Shown here piece after piece: positions 7,926 to 15,990 of a stretch of 64,000 bases of DNA. The notes under the pieces are model-generated. The model was not told where the DNA came from. It did no database searches and worked only from the letters and a program-made list of their open reading frames with translations. Source of the DNA: Gryllotalpicola protaetiae. Lineage in GTDB: Bacteria; Actinomycetota; Actinomycetes; Actinomycetales; Microbacteriaceae. The position numbers and the translations under genes were made by a program. Where the stretch lies: the NCBI RefSeq assembly GCF_003627055.1, contig NZ_CP032624.1:2108001-2172000 (forward strand), written 5' to 3'. Every line of letters starts with the position of its first letter. Within the stretch, counting starts at the first letter, position 1.

Positions 7926-9020
7926 GTGCGGTACACGACTTTTGGCAGCAAATCTGGACTCCGCGTCTCGGAACTCGGTCTGGGAACGTCAAACTTCGGC
8001 ACGAAGTGGGCGACCGGCACGGACAAGGCCGGGTCACTGGCAATCCTCGATCGTTTCGGAAAGGCAGGCGGGACATTCATCGACACCGCCGACACCTACC
8101 AGCAGGGGGACTCCGAACTTTACCTAGCCGACTTCCTCGCAAACGACCGTGACCACTTCGGCGTGGCGAGCAAATTTACCTTCGGTACCGCGGGCCAGAC
8201 CGGGGTCGGCAAGACGGGCAACAGCCGGAAGGCGATGAAACAGTCGCTCGAGGCAACACTCCGGCGCCTGAGCACCGACTTCCTTGATCTCTATTGGGTG
8301 CATAGCCCCGACTTCGTGACCCCGATCGACGAGGTTGTCGAAGGCCTTGACGACCTTGTTCGGGCCGGCAAGATCCTCTACGGCGGGCTCTCGAACTTCC
8401 CTGCATGGCAGGTCGCCGAAGCCGTCACGGCGTCTCGCGCGTTCGGGCGCAACCCGATCATCGGAACACAGTTCGAGTACAGCCTGGCCGCGCGCGACGG
8501 CGAGCGGGATCTGATCCCGATGGCGGAGTCTCTGGGACTGGGCGCGGCCCTGTATTCACCGCTCGGTGGCGGCCTCCTGACGGGCAAGTACCGGCTCAGC
8601 CCAGAGGGACGGCTGACAACGCTGAACTCGATCATCCAGCGCGAAGACACGCAGCTGAAGACCGCGGTGGTGGACACCCTGCTCGCCCTCAGCGCAGAGA
8701 CCGGGCTGGAGCCGGCGGTGCTGGCCATCGCGTGGCTTCGGGCCCGGAACGTGCGATCCGCAACCGCGCTGGTTGCGATCGTCGGGCCTCGGACTCTCGC
8801 ACAACTGGACTCGTATCTGGCGGCGCTCGAGGTGGAGTTGGAGGACGAGCACTATCGCCGACTCGATGAGGCGAGCCGGCCCGTCCTCGGCATCCCGCAC
8901 GACTCGGGCATCGAGACCCGCAACGCAGTACTTGGCGGAATCGCCGCCGGATTCGTGTTGCCTGCCGGCCCTCGAGCGGTTCCCGCTGCGCGCGCAGATG
9001 AAGGGGCTCATGGTGCCTGA
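7926..9020 (+). CDS. Aldo/keto reductase
   Basis: A 364-residue (beta/alpha)8 oxidoreductase using NAD(P)H to reduce aldehydes or ketones. The catalytic tetrad is visible: Asp and Tyr in FIDTADTYQQG, Lys in VASKFTFG and His in DLYWVHSPD; the coenzyme-binding C-terminal part includes TALVAIVGPRT. Start GTG 7926 has AGGGAGG 7 bases upstream. The last 12 bases overlap the next gene's start region, which suggests an operon with the reductase homologue and the zinc-finger protein. It lies behind a set-1 inverted repeat, so induction by electrophiles is plausible. Confidence 0.9.
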   Translation: MRYTTFGSKSGLRVSELGLGTSNFGTKWATGTDKAGSLAILDRFGKAGGTFIDTADTYQQGDSELYLADFLANDRDHFGVASKFTFGTAGQTGVGKTGNSRKAMKQSLEATLRRLSTDFLDLYWVHSPDFVTPIDEVVEGLDDLVRAGKILYGGLSNFPAWQVAEAVTASRAFGRNPIIGTQFEYSLAARDGERDLIPMAESLGLGAALYSPLGGGLLTGKYRLSPEGRLTTLNSIIQREDTQLKTAVVDTLLALSAETGLEPAVLAIAWLRARNVRSATALVAIVGPRTLAQLDSYLAALEVELEDEHYRRLDEASRPVLGIPHDSGIETRNAVLGGIAAGFVLPAGPRAVPAARADEGAHGA

Positions 9021-10695
9021 CTTGGCTGCGGGGCACACCTCCGCGAGCTTCTCCGCGGAGCAGCTCGCACGGCTTCGCGGCTATGGAACCGCGCACGAGG
9101 TCGCCGCAGGGGAGGTGCTGTACGCGCCAGGGGATCCCGACTACGACCTGATCCTGGTGGATTCCGGCGAGGTCGAGGTCGTGCGTGTGGGGCGAGACGG
9201 CGGCCCCGATGAGGTCGTCGCCCACGAGCGGCAAGGCGGAATCCTGGGCGAGATGAGCCTGCTGAGCCGCCAGGCGGTCTATCTCACGGCGCGAGCCATC
9301 ACCGCGGGTGCGGTGTATCGAATCGACGGGCGGCAGCTTCGGCGGCTGATGTCCACGGATGCCGAGATTTCGGCGATCTTGCTGGATACCTTCATGAAGC
9401 GCCGCAACGAGTTGAAGGCCACCGCCGCGCGGTCGCTCGAACTGATCGGCGACGAACGCTCATCCGCGGCCCACGCGCTTCGCACCTATGCGGCTCGCCT
9501 ACAGCTGCCGCACCGCTGGCTCGATGCCGAGTCCGAAGACGGGCGCGCAGCACTTGGACGCGAGGAGATGGAGGTCGCGGACCTTCCGGTCGCCATCACC
9601 GCCTCAGGGGTGCTGCGCAGGGCTACTCCGGGCATGCTGGCTGAGCGGCTTGGATTGAGCTACCGACTCGGCGAGGAAACGACGAGTACCGACGTGGTGA
9701 TCGTGGGGGCGGGACCGGCTGGCCTCGCGGCTGCCGTCTACGCCGCGTCTGAGGGCCTTGCCACCGTGGTCCTCGACTCGGTCGGTCCCGGTGGGCAGGC
9801 TGCCGCGAGCTCTCGGATTGAGAACTATCTCGGCTTCCCCGCCGGGCTCAGCGGCGGAGACCTGTTGAGCCGGGCCCATACGCAGGCGCTGAAGTTCGGG
9901 GCGAGTGTCTTCAGCCCCTGTGAAGTGCAATCCCTGCGCAGTACCTCCACTGGCCACCGGGTCACACTGGGCGACGGCAACACGATCAAGGCTCGAGTGG
10001 TGATCTGTGCGTCCGGCGCCCGCTACCGCACACTGCCGCTGGAACGCTGGGCCGAGTTCGAGGGGGCCGGCATCTATTACGCCGCAACGGAGCTCGAGAC
10101 CAGGCGTCTGGACGGAAGCCCTGTGACCGTCGTCGGTGGCGCCAACTCGGCCGGCCAGGCGGCAATTTTCCTCGCCTCGAGGGGCTGCGAAGTCGATCTG
10201 GTCATCCGTGCGCCGCGCATCGGCGACGGCATGTCGGCCTACCTCGTCGACCGGATCCTCAGCGACAGCAGGATCGCGGTGCACACGTCAACGGAAGTGA
10301 CAGCGCTGCACGGAACAGGCTCCCTGGCGGCAGTGGACTTGACCAGCCGTGACGACGGCGATAGCCGCACGCACGAGAGCCGCGCACTGTTCTGCTTCAT
10401 CGGGGCCGTACCAGCGACGGAATGGATTGAGGGCGCCGCCAAGGATGAAGACGGTTTCGTCCTCACCGACAGCCAGATCCCCGCCGAAGAACTGCCGAGC
10501 GTCTGGGGCGCCCTCGGGTCGGGCCCTCTCCCTTTCGAGACGAGCATTCCGTCCGTTTTCGCAGTCGGCGATCTACGGCACGGCTCGATGAAGCGGGTCG
10601 CGGCCGCAGTCGGCGAAGGCGCTAGCGCTATCGCCTCAGCCCACCGCGCACTGACGCGGTTGGCCGCACTGAACGAGGAGGAGCAGCGCAGATGA
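9010..10695 (+). CDS. Cyclic-nucleotide-domain + thioredoxin-reductase-like FAD protein without CxxC
   Basis: A 561-residue fusion. Residues 8-135 are a cyclic-nucleotide-binding-type beta-barrel (LILVDSGEVEVV, GEMSLLS). A linker is followed by a pyridine-nucleotide disulfide reductase core: FAD motif VVIVGAGPAGLAAAVYA, NADPH motif VTVVGGANSAGQAAIFLA and the C-terminal VFAVGDLRHG. Where thioredoxin reductase has CATC, this protein has AATE (IYYAATELE), so both redox cysteines are gone and it cannot be a classical thioredoxin reductase. ATG 9010 is preferred for its AAGGGG site; ATG 8998 is possible. Its stop overlaps the zinc-finger gene. Confidence 0.85.
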   Translation: MVPDLAAGHTSASFSAEQLARLRGYGTAHEVAAGEVLYAPGDPDYDLILVDSGEVEVVRVGRDGGPDEVVAHERQGGILGEMSLLSRQAVYLTARAITAGAVYRIDGRQLRRLMSTDAEISAILLDTFMKRRNELKATAARSLELIGDERSSAAHALRTYAARLQLPHRWLDAESEDGRAALGREEMEVADLPVAITASGVLRRATPGMLAERLGLSYRLGEETTSTDVVIVGAGPAGLAAAVYAASEGLATVVLDSVGPGGQAAASSRIENYLGFPAGLSGGDLLSRAHTQALKFGASVFSPCEVQSLRSTSTGHRVTLGDGNTIKARVVICASGARYRTLPLERWAEFEGAGIYYAATELETRRLDGSPVTVVGGANSAGQAAIFLASRGCEVDLVIRAPRIGDGMSAYLVDRILSDSRIAVHTSTEVTALHGTGSLAAVDLTSRDDGDSRTHESRALFCFIGAVPATEWIEGAAKDEDGFVLTDSQIPAEELPSVWGALGSGPLPFETSIPSVFAVGDLRHGSMKRVAAAVGEGASAIASAHRALTRLAALNEEEQRR

Positions 10696-11057
10696 CTGGC
10701 GAATCAACGGAAACCGATGGTGGGATCAACCCGCATGTGCCTCCGAGCGGAGACGGCTGTGCCGAGTGCACGCAGAACGGCGGCTGGTGGCTCCACCTTC
10801 GCCGCTGCGCCGCGTGCGGGCACGTTGGTTGCTGCGACAACTCGCCCTCACAGCACGCAAGCGCTCACGCGGCGTCCACAGGCCACCCGGTAATCCAGAG
10901 CTTCGAGCCGGGTGAGGACTGGTTCTGGAACTACACCACTGAGGAATACGACTACGGCCCGAGGCTCGCCGACCCCCAGCACCACCCCCTCAGTCAGCCC
11001 ACTCCAGGCCCTGCCGGGCGCGTCCCGGCGAACTGGATGTCGCAGCTGCACCCCTGA
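10692..11057 (+). CDS. UBP-type zinc-finger protein
   Basis: A 121-residue protein with a ubiquitin-protease-type zinc finger: C-x2-C (CAECTQNGGWW), then LRRCAACGHVGCCDNSP and the His pair HASAHAASTGH, followed by FEPGEDWFWNYTTEEYD. In bacteria, which lack ubiquitin, this domain is found beside FAD reductases. Here its ATG overlaps the stop of the reductase homologue (ATGA), so the two are translationally coupled and very likely act as a pair, perhaps with the finger docking a partner to the flavoprotein. Confidence 0.85.
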   Translation: MTGESTETDGGINPHVPPSGDGCAECTQNGGWWLHLRRCAACGHVGCCDNSPSQHASAHAASTGHPVIQSFEPGEDWFWNYTTEEYDYGPRLADPQHHPLSQPTPGPAGRVPANWMSQLHP

Positions 11058-11062
11058 CCCCC

Positions 11063-11383
11063 ATGACCCCCATGACAGCCGATCAAGCATTCGACCTCGT
11101 CACCGCGTCGCTGAGCGACATGTCGATCCGGGAAGGGCGCATGTTCGGCTGCAGGACGCTGCTGAGCGGCCGAAAGATGTTCGCGGTGCTCTACGACCGT
11201 CGGCTTGCGGTCCGCCTCGGACGCGGATCGCAGCGAATGCACGAACTTGCAAGCTCGCCGGCCGCAGAGGAATGGGACCCAACCCGGCGGCACCAGCCAT
11301 TCCGCGACTGGGCACTCGTCTCATTCGAGCTGCATGACGAGTGGCCCGATCTCGCACGCGTCGCCTACGAGGCACTGCCCTAG
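11063..11383 (+). CDS. TfoX/Sxy N-terminal-like protein
   Basis: A 106-residue protein with the small alpha/beta fold of TfoX-N/MmcQ proteins: the signature MFGCRTLLSGRKMFAVLYDRR (shortened here to the core) leads into a helix and QPFRDWALVSFE near the end, as in the family. TfoX_N proteins of actinobacteria are common but of unknown role; competence control, known for Sxy in gamma-proteobacteria, should not be assumed. It begins 5 bp after the zinc-finger gene (ATG 11063, or ATG 11072) and closes the operon that starts with the aldo/keto reductase. Confidence 0.65.
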   Translation: MTPMTADQAFDLVTASLSDMSIREGRMFGCRTLLSGRKMFAVLYDRRLAVRLGRGSQRMHELASSPAAEEWDPTRRHQPFRDWALVSFELHDEWPDLARVAYEALP

Positions 11384-11422
11384 AGCTGACGCAAATCAGC
11401 TGAACGGACTACAGCGCGACAT

Positions 11423-11445
11423 CTGACTTTCGTAATGCAAGTCAG
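11423..11445. promoter_or_regulatory. Set-1 inverted repeat upstream of osmC, perfect arms
   Basis: CTGACTT-N9-AAGTCAG has perfect 7-bp arms and the same 9-nt spacer as the site at 29212. A TAACGT box (11451-11456) follows at 5 bp, so the repeat covers the -35 region and spacer of the osmC promoter. A second small repeat, CTAAC-N7-GTTAG (11450-11466), overlaps the -10. Confidence 0.7.
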
Positions 11446-11480
11446 TCGACTAACGTCTTGAGTTAGAAGAGGAAGGCACG

Positions 11481-11906
11481 ATGAAAGCTATCGGGACGTC
11501 ACATTGGGCTGGCACGTGGCGCGGCGGAGCCGGCACCATTTCCACGCAAAGCGACGCGCTCAGCGAAGTTCCGTACACGTACCAGACTCGGTTCGCGGAC
11601 GAGCATGGTGTAGCGCCGGAAGAACTCCTGGCCGCAGCTCATGCGTCGTGCTTCAACCAGGCTCTGGCGAACAACCTCGATCGCGCAGGGTTGGCGGCCT
11701 CGGCGATCGCCACCGTGGTCGAGGTGAGTTATGGGATCACGCCCGCCGGGCGGCCGACGATCGAGGGCTCGCACATCGCCGTCACGGCAACCGTTCCCAG
11801 CACCACCGACGCGGACTTCGCCGAGCTCGCGGAGCGGTCAGCTCGTGGCTGCGCGATCTCGCGCGTGCTGTCGTGCGACATCACAGTGACCGCCACGCTG
11901 CGCTGA
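11481..11906 (+). CDS. osmC: OsmC-family peroxiredoxin
   Basis: A 141-residue thiol peroxidase of the OsmC/Ohr superfamily. Both active cysteines are visible, one in AAHASCFNQAL and one in ARGCAISRVLSCD, together with the N-terminal WAGTWRGGAGTIST segment. OsmC enzymes detoxify organic and inorganic hydroperoxides using lipoylated or dithiol donors. ATG 11481 has a GAGGAAGG site. A perfect set-1 inverted repeat sits directly upstream of the -10, so this is a strong candidate target of an HxlR-type thiol-sensing regulator. It precedes an SDR gene by 62 bp. Confidence 0.85.
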   Translation: MKAIGTSHWAGTWRGGAGTISTQSDALSEVPYTYQTRFADEHGVAPEELLAAAHASCFNQALANNLDRAGLAASAIATVVEVSYGITPAGRPTIEGSHIAVTATVPSTTDADFAELAERSARGCAISRVLSCDITVTATLR

Positions 11907-11968
11907 ATCACCTCGGTAACCATCAGGGGCGTCGACGGGACGCTCTCAACATAAGAAGGATCGCGCCC

Positions 11969-12706
11969 ATGGCCATCGGGCTAGGAAACCAAACCGTCGT
12001 CGTGCTCGGGGGAACGTCGGGGATCGGCTACGAGGTTGCGCGGCAGGCGCACGCGGCCGGTGCCACGGTGCTGATCACCGGCCGCGACCAGAAGCGGCTC
12101 GACGCAGCTACGCGCTCCCTGCCCGGGACCACCGGCAGCCGCTTCGATGTCACGAACCGCGACGAGCTGGCAGCCTTCCTCGCCGCCGCGGAGGCACCCA
12201 TAGGGCACGTCTTCGTCGGAGCCGGATCGCCGTACTACGCCCTGCTCGCAGACCTCGACGCACACGAAGCTGCACACGCGGTAGGAGGAGCGCTCGAGCT
12301 GATGATCAACCTCGCACAACTCGCGGCGCCACGCATGGCCGAAGGCGGCACCCTGCTCTTCATGGGAGGGACGGCGGCGCGGCATCCCGCCCCCGGACTG
12401 ACCGCCATCGGTGCCTCTATCGGCGCGACAAGTGCCGCCGTGGCGAACCTTGCGCTCGAAATCGCTCCCGTGCGCATGAACCTCATCGCCGCAGGGTTCG
12501 TCGACACGCCGCTGTCCGCACGGCTCCTGGGAGAGAACCTTGAGGTCAGGCGGCAGGAGCTGCGCTCCACACTGCCGATTCGGCGCGTCGTACAGGCCAC
12601 CGACGTCGCCTCGCTCGCCATCCACCTGATGGAGAACACCGCCATCACCGGAGCGGTGATCGACATCGACGGCGGCCAGCAGCTGCTTCCTACCGTCGGC
12701 GCGTGA
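11969..12706 (+). CDS. SDR-family protein lacking the catalytic Tyr/Lys
   Basis: A 245-residue Rossmann-fold protein with the SDR coenzyme motif (VLGGTSGIGYEV) and the C-terminal GAVIDIDGGQQ. At the place of the Tyr-x3-Lys pair it reads LTAIGASIGATSAAVANLAL, so the usual catalytic residues are missing and so is the NNAG motif (it has VGAGSPYY). It may bind NAD(P)H without reducing a carbonyl, or use other residues. ATG 11969 has AAGAAGGA 10 bases upstream. It lies in a run of small redox genes between osmC and a second SDR. Confidence 0.75.
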   Translation: MAIGLGNQTVVVLGGTSGIGYEVARQAHAAGATVLITGRDQKRLDAATRSLPGTTGSRFDVTNRDELAAFLAAAEAPIGHVFVGAGSPYYALLADLDAHEAAHAVGGALELMINLAQLAAPRMAEGGTLLFMGGTAARHPAPGLTAIGASIGATSAAVANLALEIAPVRMNLIAAGFVDTPLSARLLGENLEVRRQELRSTLPIRRVVQATDVASLAIHLMENTAITGAVIDIDGGQQLLPTVGA

Positions 12707-12725
12707 ATGAAAGGGGAGAACCCGA

Positions 12726-13040
12726 ATGTACGAAGACAACCAATTCGAGCTCGTCGCACTGGAACGGGAAACCGACCCTGACCTCGACGTGGCTCGCGAC
12801 GGAGGAAGACTGTCCGTCCACGGTCGCGCCTTCATCGTCTACGCCAACGGAACACTTCTGGCAAACCTGCCGACCGTCCGCGCAACCGACCTGATCACAC
12901 GCGGCGTTGCCACAGCGGCGGCCGCCGTCGAGCCCGGGCCGGGGCGCTGGGTAGCGATCTCCGACACCGAGGATTGGTCGGAACTGGCAGAAGAGTCCCA
13001 CCAATTCGTCGGCGAACCGCCGGTCGGCCGGGCATCGTGA
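12726..13040 (+). CDS. Small MmcQ/TfoX-like protein
   Basis: A 104-residue acidic protein. The segment SVHGRAFIVYANGTLLANLP followed by helices and GRWVAISDTEDWSELAEES resembles the layout of the MmcQ/YjbR and TfoX-N folds (strand-strand-helix, then W-V-x(4)-D and a final helix). The ATG lies 19 bp after the SDR stop with AAGGGGAGA upstream. Its function is unknown; the fold assignment is tentative. Confidence 0.45.
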   Translation: MYEDNQFELVALERETDPDLDVARDGGRLSVHGRAFIVYANGTLLANLPTVRATDLITRGVATAAAAVEPGPGRWVAISDTEDWSELAEESHQFVGEPPVGRAS

Positions 13041-13101
13041 TCCGGAATCAACGAGAGCGCGCGGTCTCGCTGCGCCGCGACAGAAACTGAGGCACGCAAC
13101 A

Positions 13102-13800
13102 GTGAACATTGAAAACTCCGTCGTCCTAATCACGGGGGCCAACGGCGGGCTGGGGGCGGAGTTCGTAGAACAGGCGCTGAGCCGCGGCGCTCAGCGGGTA
13201 TACGCGAGCGCTCGGACCCCCCGCCCTTGGTCCAGTGGGCGGGTTGTGCCGCTCTCCTTGGATGTCACATCGCAGGAATCAATCGACAAGGCTGCTGCCA
13301 TCGCCACTGATGTCGACATCGTGATCAACAACGCCGGCCGAAACACCCGCCAAGGGCTCCTGGACAGCGAGCTCGAGACGACGCGCGCGATCTTCGAGAC
13401 GAACGTCTTCGGGCAGATTGCGGTCACGAAGGCCTTCGCCCCGGCGCTCGCGGCGCATGGAGGCGGCGCACTGGTCAATGTGCTTTCCGTGATGAGCTGG
13501 GTTCCACGCCGTGGCGCATACAACCCATCGAAGGCGGCGTTCTGGTCCGTCACGAACTCCCTCCGACTGGAGCTCGCCGCACAGAACACGCAGGTAGTGG
13601 GTGCGCATCTCAGCTTCACCGACACGCCCATGACCGCCGACCTGACGGTGCCGAAAGCGACCGCGGCCGACATCGTCCGGGCGATCTACGACGGCGTCCA
13701 GAACGGTGAGATCGAGGTGCTCGCGGACGAGCCGAGCCGAAACGTCAAGGCTCTTCTCGCCGGCGACGTGCGCAACCTCGAGGGCGCCCTCTTCACGTAG
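13102..13800 (+). CDS. SDR-family oxidoreductase
   Basis: A 232-residue classical short-chain dehydrogenase: TGANGGLG coenzyme loop at residues 11-18, NNAG at about 77-80, catalytic Ser in LSVMSW and the Tyr/Lys pair in AYNPSKAA. It should reduce or oxidise a carbonyl/hydroxyl with NAD(P)H; the substrate is unknown. It is a close paralogue of the SDR at 15991-16707 (same TGANGGLG, SARTP/TARTP, TDTPM/IDTPM landmarks). GTG 13102 is the only good start. Its 3' end overlaps the convergent MFS gene by 8 bp. Confidence 0.85.
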   Translation: MNIENSVVLITGANGGLGAEFVEQALSRGAQRVYASARTPRPWSSGRVVPLSLDVTSQESIDKAAAIATDVDIVINNAGRNTRQGLLDSELETTRAIFETNVFGQIAVTKAFAPALAAHGGGALVNVLSVMSWVPRRGAYNPSKAAFWSVTNSLRLELAAQNTQVVGAHLSFTDTPMTADLTVPKATAADIVRAIYDGVQNGEIEVLADEPSRNVKALLAGDVRNLEGALFT

Positions 13801-14995
13801 TCGTGTCGACCTCGTCTGGTGCCGGCTCCTGCCCGGGATGCATCTGGGCGGGGCCGTCGCGCCGAATGCGATAGGCGATCAGAGCAGCGACGACTCCGCC
13901 GGCCACGGCCACGACGGCCCCGAAGTAGGGCGTCGCTCCGACTCCGAACCAGTTGACGACACGACCTCCACCGAACGAGCCGGCGGCGATGCCGACGTTG
14001 AACGCGGAAACCGTCAGCGACGCCGCGATCTGAGGGATGTCCGGGGCTGCGGCTACGACGAGCAGTTGCAGGAATGTCGCCATCCCGAAACCGACCGCTC
14101 CCCAGAGCACCAGCGCGACGAGTGTGCCCGCGAGCGAATGAGCCACTGCGCCTACGAGGATCAGCGCGGCAGCGAGCCCGAACAGGCCACCGGCCGGACT
14201 GGACGATGGGAACCGGTCTCCGATCGGCCCCGCGGCAAAGGTGCCGGCGGCCGCGGCCGCCCCGAAGACGATCAGCACCGCGCTGACGGCGGACGGAGCG
14301 ACGTCGGTCACGCGGATGAGAAGGGGGCTGATGTACGTGTATGCGAGCAGGTTGGCGGCGAAGCCCAGCGCGGCCACAAGAAGGGCAACCAACAGCCGGG
14401 GGCGGACAGCAAGCCGCAACTGCCTCCCCAGACCCACCGAGGGTCCCGGCTGTACCGGCCTGAGCAGTGCCCAGTTGAGCACGAGGGCGAGGAACCCGAG
14501 GGCGGAGATCGCCACAAACGGGCTCCGCCATCCCCAATGGTCGCCAAGGAGTGCACCCAGCGGCACCCCGACGACGAGCGCCACCGTCAGGCCGCCGAAC
14601 AATACGGCGACGGCCTTTCCCCGGCGGTTCTCGTCGACCAGCCCGAGAGCTAGCGCGACGGCGGTCGCAACGAAGCTTGCGTGGCTGAATGAGGCCAGCA
14701 CGCGCGCAATGACCAGAATTCCGAAGCTCGGGGCGAACGCGGTCGCGAGATTAGCGAGGATGAAGATGCCCATCCAAAACAGCAGGAGTCGTTTCCGCTC
14801 GAAGCGACCGGTCACGGCCACAAGTACCGGCCCGGCGACGGCGATCCCGATCGCATAGGACGTCACAAGCAGTCCTGCTGTCGCGATCGGCACATGGAAG
14901 CTGCCGGAGATGTCCGGCAGGATCCCCACGACTACGAATTCGGTGGTGCCGATGGTGAACATGCTGAACGCCAGGGCAATGATGGCGGCGGGCAT
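13793..14995 (-). CDS. MFS exporter, AraJ/arabinose-efflux-permease type
   Basis: A 400-residue transporter with 12 predicted membrane helices. The N-terminal TTEFVVVGILPDISGSFHV signature and the loop-2/3 region typical of the DHA1 drug:H+ antiporter class are visible, as is a central cytosolic loop near RPVQPGPSVG. ATG 14995 is chosen since it has GGAGAC upstream and begins right before the first helix; longer GTG-led starts only add Arg-rich sequence. It probably exports a small hydrophobic compound. Its promoter lies between it and the hydrolase terminator. Confidence 0.8.
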   Translation of the reverse strand: MPAAIIALAFSMFTIGTTEFVVVGILPDISGSFHVPIATAGLLVTSYAIGIAVAGPVLVAVTGRFERKRLLLFWMGIFILANLATAFAPSFGILVIARVLASFSHASFVATAVALALGLVDENRRGKAVAVLFGGLTVALVVGVPLGALLGDHWGWRSPFVAISALGFLALVLNWALLRPVQPGPSVGLGRQLRLAVRPRLLVALLVAALGFAANLLAYTYISPLLIRVTDVAPSAVSAVLIVFGAAAAAGTFAAGPIGDRFPSSSPAGGLFGLAAALILVGAVAHSLAGTLVALVLWGAVGFGMATFLQLLVVAAAPDIPQIAASLTVSAFNVGIAAGSFGGGRVVNWFGVGATPYFGAVVAVAGGVVAALIAYRIRRDGPAQMHPGQEPAPDEVDTTT

Positions 14996-15039
14996 CTGTC
15001 TCCGTTCACGCGCCCCGGTTCCTCTGGACGCTGACTGGC

Positions 15040-15065
15040 GGTGGGCCGCCGGCGGGCGGCCCACC
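15040..15065 (-). terminator. Hairpin after the alpha/beta hydrolase gene
   Basis: An 11-bp perfect GC-rich stem (GGTGGGCCGCC with its complement) and a 4-nt loop lie 13 bp after the stop of the leftward hydrolase gene and before the MFS gene. There is no long U tract, as is usual in high-GC actinobacteria. Confidence 0.6.
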
Positions 15066-15077
15066 AGGGATTGCGAC

Positions 15078-15785
15078 TTATACCGTCGCGTGAACTGCGT
15101 CGAGGATCACTGCGGCGACCTCGTGCGAGCGTGAGAGGGCGATCGAGTGGGATCCGCCCTCCAGCTCGGTGAGCTTCGCGCCGACCTTCGCTGCCGCGGC
15201 GCGCTGGTAGGACGGGTCCGCCGCCTTGTCCTCAGTGCCGAGAACCCACCAGGAGGGGAGTCTGCGCCAGGCGGGCTCGACCGCCAGGGGCTCCCCGAGG
15301 CCGAGCGCCGATACCGGACGCTGGTTCACGGCTCCGGCCGCAGCCTCGTCGTCGGTCACGTCGGCGGCAAAAACCTCGCGGTAGCGCTCGGCCTGGATCG
15401 TCAGATCCGGGAGATCCGAGCCCGGCGCCGTCCAGGGCGCAAGAGCCTCGGTGAGCGGAGGGGCCGGGAAGTCAGCGCTGGAGCTCTGAGCGCTCTCGCC
15501 CTTGTCGATTCCGAACGCCCCGACGAAGACCAGCGCCTTCACGTTCTCAGCGCCGCTCGCCGCGTAGGTGATGACCGGGCCGCCATAGCTGTGGCCGACC
15601 AGCACCACGTCTCCCGGCGTTTGGGCGACGACGCTCGAGACGTACTCGCCGTCAGAGCTGAGACCACGCAGCGGGTTCGCCACAGTCCGCGCCTCCACTC
15701 CCTCGTCGCGCAAATGCGCAATCACCTTGTTCCATGAGGCGCCGTCCGTGAACGCGCCGTGCACCAGAAGCACAGTTGCCGACAT
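15078..15785 (-). CDS. Alpha/beta hydrolase
   Basis: A 235-residue cytoplasmic hydrolase. The nucleophile elbow is VLVGHSYGG (Ser66), the oxyanion region is LVHGAFTDGASW near the N-terminus, and the catalytic His is in GGSHSIALS close to the end. It belongs to the same short-lid esterase family as the secreted hydrolase at 26933-27808. The substrate is unknown, probably an ester or lactone. It is divergent from the SDR gene at 15991 across a set-1 site, so the two may be regulated together. Confidence 0.8.
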   Translation of the reverse strand: MSATVLLVHGAFTDGASWNKVIAHLRDEGVEARTVANPLRGLSSDGEYVSSVVAQTPGDVVLVGHSYGGPVITYAASGAENVKALVFVGAFGIDKGESAQSSSADFPAPPLTEALAPWTAPGSDLPDLTIQAERYREVFAADVTDDEAAAGAVNQRPVSALGLGEPLAVEPAWRRLPSWWVLGTEDKAADPSYQRAAAAKVGAKLTELEGGSHSIALSRSHEVAAVILDAVHATV

Positions 15786-15864
15786 GGCAGATTCCCTTTC
15801 GTTTTCGGCAAATTACGGCCCTCAGCGGGCTTGCTGTGCGCCGATGCCGCTGGCGCCGCACAAC

Positions 15865-15887
15865 CTGTCTAGCATTCTGCAAGTTAG
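15865..15887. promoter_or_regulatory. Set-1 inverted repeat between hydrolase and SDR
   Basis: CTGTCTA-N9-AAGTTAG: right arm perfect, left arm 4 of 7 positions. A TAGCAC box follows 2 bp downstream on the plus strand, the same placement as at the other set-1 promoters. It lies between two divergent genes and may control the SDR at 15991, the hydrolase, or both. Confidence 0.45.
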
Positions 15888-15990
15888 GGTAGCACTGCCG
15901 GTCTCCGCGACGGATGCCGCCGCCATATGAGGGCTGCAACACGGTGTCTGGTGGCCGCGCACCCCACTCCCACGATTTGAAAGAGGCATC

